DNA from: Atribacteria bacterium SCGC AAA255-N14 | Lineage (GTDB): Bacteria > Atribacterota > JS1 > SB-45 > 34-128 | Reading direction: 5' to 3' | Length of the DNA stretch: 8,124 bases | Assembly (NCBI GenBank): GCA_000405345.1 | Contig: ASPC01000068.1 | Span: forward strand, 1-8,124 | Part shown: positions 6,198 through 8,124 of the stretch, in pieces | Layout: the number at the start of each line of letters is the position of its first letter | Numbering within the stretch: position 1 is the stretch's first letter | Notes under the pieces: generated by a model | The model's input: only the letters and a program-made list of their open reading frames with translations | What the model was told of the DNA's origin: nothing | Database searches by the model: none | Translations under genes and position numbers: made by a program

Positions 6198-7460
6198 CTA
6201 TTTCACCTCCTCAGGACTGGCTATTCTGCCTAAAATGGCAGAAGCGGCAGCAAGGGCAGGACTGGCCAGGTATACTTCACTTTCGGGGTGTCCCATCCTT
6301 CCTACAAAGTTCCGGTTGGTGGTAGAGATGGCTCTTTCTCCTTTGGCCAAAATACCCATATAACCACCCAAACAAGGACCACAAGTAGGGGTACTTACTG
6401 CGGCTCCGGCAGTAATAAAGATATCAACCAAGCCTTCTCGAATAGCCTGTAGGTAGACATCTTGCGTTGCTGGAATAATAATCAACCTAACTTCAGGATG
6501 AACCTGCTGTCCTTTTAGGATATCAGCAGCTATACGCAAATCTTCGATTCTGCCATTGGTACAGGATCCGATAATTGATTGATCAATCTTAACCCCTTTG
6601 GCTTTACTGATCGGTTTAGCATTCTCCGGTAGATGAGGAAAAGCCACCTGGGGTTCAATTTTACTCACATCAATCTCTATAATTTTTTCATAATGGGCAT
6701 CTGTATCACTTGTGTAAATTTGATAAGGTCTTTTAGCCCGCCCTTTTAGATATGCCAAAGTAATCTCATCCGGTTCGATAATGCCGGTTTTTGCTCCTGC
6801 TTCAATAGCCATGTTACATATGGTAAAGCGGTTATCCATGGAAAGACCTTTAATGATTTCCCCGCTAAATTCCATCACCTTATAATTTGCTCCGTCTACC
6901 CCAATCTTGGAAATAGTGTACAGAATAAGGTCTTTTCCGCCTACCCATTTATTTAATTTTCCAGAATAGATAAATTTAATAGTGGATGGCACTTTAAGCC
7001 AGATCTCACCAAGAGCCATAACAGCAGCAAAATCGGTACTGCCCACCCCGACAGCAAAAGCACCCAATGCTCCGGAAGTATCAGTATGAGAATCTGCTCC
7101 CACTACCACATCTCCAGGAAGAACTAATCCCTTTTCCGGCAGAAGGGCATGTTCTATTCCCATCTTTCCTATTTCAAAATAATTCTCTATTTCATATTCC
7201 TGAGCAAATTCTTTTAATAACTTACACTGTTCGGCAGACTTTATATCTTTATTGGGAGCAAAATGATCGGGGATTAAACCGACCCTCTTTTTGTCAAATA
7301 CTTGCCTGGCACCACTTTCTTTAAAATATTTTAGAGCTATGGGAGCGGTAATATCATTGGCAAAAGCAAAGTCAACCCGGGCTTTAATGATATCTCCTAT
7401 CTTAAAATTATCCGTATCTGTATGAGCCGAAAGTATCTTCTCAACAATTGTTTTTCCCAT
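6198..7460 (-). CDS. leuC: 3-isopropylmalate dehydratase large subunit
   Basis: LeuC is the aconitase-family large subunit that carries the [4Fe-4S] cluster and, with LeuD, isomerises 2-isopropylmalate to 3-isopropylmalate. The three cluster ligands are visible as Cys300 (GSCTNGR) and Cys360 and Cys363 (TCGPCLGG). The [20 protein letters not shown] segment (121-140) and [25 protein letters not shown] (385-409) are also diagnostic. At 420 residues it belongs to the shorter LeuC/homoaconitase branch, not the roughly 466-residue E. coli type. Members of this branch can act as isopropylmalate, homoaconitate or citraconate hydro-lyases; leuD and leuB next to it favour leucine synthesis. The ATG is supported by AAGGAGGG at 7465-7472. 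As first gene of the leu set it has a possible promoter at 7491-7518. No frameshift or missing cluster ligand is seen. Confidence 0.93.
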   Translation of the reverse strand: MGKTIVEKILSAHTDTDNFKIGDIIKARVDFAFANDITAPIALKYFKESGARQVFDKKRVGLIPDHFAPNKDIKSAEQCKLLKEFAQEYEIENYFEIGKMGIEHALLPEKGLVLPGDVVVGADSHTDTSGALGAFAVGVGSTDFAAVMALGEIWLKVPSTIKFIYSGKLNKWVGGKDLILYTISKIGVDGANYKVMEFSGEIIKGLSMDNRFTICNMAIEAGAKTGIIEPDEITLAYLKGRAKRPYQIYTSDTDAHYEKIIEIDVSKIEPQVAFPHLPENAKPISKAKGVKIDQSIIGSCTNGRIEDLRIAADILKGQQVHPEVRLIIIPATQDVYLQAIREGLVDIFITAGAAVSTPTCGPCLGGYMGILAKGERAISTTNRNFVGRMGHPESEVYLASPALAAASAILGRIASPEEVK

Positions 7461-7490
7461 TATTCCCTCCTTGTTTAATAAAATTTATAA

Positions 7491-7518
7491 TTTATAATTA
7501 CAGTATTCATACTGACAG
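7491..7518 (-). promoter_or_regulatory. Candidate promoter of leuC with a palindrome in the spacer
   Basis: On the minus strand CTGTCA (7513-7518, 4 of 6 matches to TTGACA) lies 16 bp upstream of TATAAA (7491-7496, 5 of 6 matches to TATAAT). Transcription would start around 7484, giving a leader of only about 20-25 nt before the leuC ATG. That is too short for a leader peptide attenuator or a T-box. A perfect inverted repeat, CAGTAT-TC-ATACTG (7501-7514), fills most of the spacer and is well placed for a repressor site. AT-rich DNA gives chance matches, so this is only a candidate. Confidence 0.4.
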
Positions 7519-7534
7519 TTTCTTAAATACCTTT

Positions 7535-8124
7535 TTACCGAGAAATTTCCTTAGATTTTTCTGTTGCCCGGCTAATTGCCTTAATGAGAGTTACTCTTAT
7601 TCCTCCATCTTCTAATTCCATTAATCCGTCTACTGTTACTCCCGCGGGAGTAGTGACAGCATCCTTTAACAAAGCCGGGTGCATTCCTGTTTTTAATACC
7701 ATCTTTGATGCTCCCAATAAGGTCTGAGCGGATAATTTTTTAGCCAATTCGCGAGGCAAACCCATTCTTACTCCTCCCTCAGTTAATGACTCGATAATTA
7801 TATAGGTATATGCTGGTCCACTACCCGATAAGGCTGTAACTACATCCATTAATTCTTCCCGGTAAACAACCTCCACTAACCCTATTGCTCCAAAGATATT
7901 TATAGCCAACTGTATGTGATTTTCATCAATATACTTTCCCGGACAAAGAACAGTCATACCTTCATTAATTAAGGCGGGTGTATTAGGCATCGCCCTGACT
8001 ACCGGGATATTTTTCTCTAAACATTCCTCTATGAATTGAGTACTGGTAGCCGCAGCAATGGATATTATTAGCTGTTTTTCGGAAATGATATCTTTGATAT
8101 TTGAAAGTGCTTGCTTCATCATCT
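7535..8124 (-). CDS. proC: Pyrroline-5-carboxylate reductase, N-terminus cut by window edge
   Basis: ProC reduces 1-pyrroline-5-carboxylate to L-proline with NAD(P)H, the last step of proline synthesis. The visible 195 codons after the first in-window Met correspond to about residues 75-270 of a typical 270-residue ProC. The N-terminal Rossmann GxGxMG site is therefore off the right edge, and the Met-Met at 8117-8122 is internal. Seen here are VVRAMPNTPALINEGMT (codons 41-57), the substrate-binding ALSGSGPAY region (97-105), and the dimerisation and C-terminal helices with HPALLKDAVTTPAGVT (148-163). The gene ends in TAA at 7535-7537, 74 bp before leuC, with no terminator hairpin between. leu transcription may therefore also receive read-through from proC. 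Confidence 0.95.
   Translation of the reverse strand, partial: MMKQALSNIKDIISEKQLIISIAAATSTQFIEECLEKNIPVVRAMPNTPALINEGMTVLCPGKYIDENHIQLAINIFGAIGLVEVVYREELMDVVTALSGSGPAYTYIIIESLTEGGVRMGLPRELAKKLSAQTLLGASKMVLKTGMHPALLKDAVTTPAGVTVDGLMELEDGGIRVTLIKAISRATEKSKEISR

Noticed and set aside
7461..7534. T-box or leucine leader-peptide attenuator before leuC
   Set aside because: The gap is only 74 bp, with no Leu-rich short frame, no T-box consensus and no terminator hairpin.
8117..8122. proC starting at the Met-Met codons near the right edge
   Set aside because: The protein would lack the whole Rossmann NAD(P) site. Alignment with known ProC from memory places this Met near residue 75, so the gene extends beyond the window.

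Overview
The window looks like chromosomal DNA from an AT-rich anaerobic bacterium (by eye, clearly below 50% GC). Shine-Dalgarno sites are mostly strong (GGAGG type), and the minus-strand genes are tightly packed with short gaps and overlaps. The gene families (a 'type 2' LeuC/LeuD/LeuB set, a GlpA-like/GlpB-like/DUF1667 trio and an IS1202/ISNCY-type transposase) fit Firmicutes-, Thermotogota- or Atribacterota-like lineages. Nothing here fixes the taxon, so this placement is inference.

Layout: (1) Positions 1 to about 1301, plus strand: the right-hand part of an insertion sequence. It holds a DDE (rve-type) transposase cut by the left window edge, a 12-bp perfect hairpin just after its stop codon, and two near-identical 26-bp subterminal repeats 35 bp apart next to the presumed right terminus. 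(2) Positions 1372-4465, minus strand: a three-gene redox cassette, read from right to left. It encodes a GlpA/LhgO-like FAD oxidoreductase with a C-terminal BFD-type [2Fe-2S] domain, a two-nucleotide-domain FAD/NAD(P) oxidoreductase, and a small four-cysteine DUF1667 protein. Genes overlap by 4 bp or are 2 bp apart, so they are almost certainly one operon. (3) Positions 4567-7460, minus strand: leuC, leuD and leuB in transcription order, encoding both subunits of isopropylmalate isomerase and isopropylmalate dehydrogenase. (4) Positions 7535-8124, minus strand: the C-terminal two thirds of proC (pyrroline-5-carboxylate reductase), running off the right edge.

The leu genes convert 2-isopropylmalate to 3-isopropylmalate and then, by oxidation and decarboxylation, to 4-methyl-2-oxopentanoate, the leucine precursor. 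The upstream enzyme LeuA is not in the window. The redox cassette resembles the glycerol-3-phosphate dehydrogenase-type trio known in anaerobes such as Thermotoga. No glycerol kinase or facilitator is present here, so its substrate is open. The insertion sequence lies just beyond the 3' end of the cassette and points towards it.

Most of the window is recognisable metabolism. The points most worth a second look are the orphan redox trio, the repeat structure at the insertion-sequence end, a palindrome inside a possible leuC promoter, and the substrate-loop residues of LeuD and LeuB. I saw no CRISPR array, tRNA, rRNA or recognisable riboswitch, and no clear candidate for a wholly new system.
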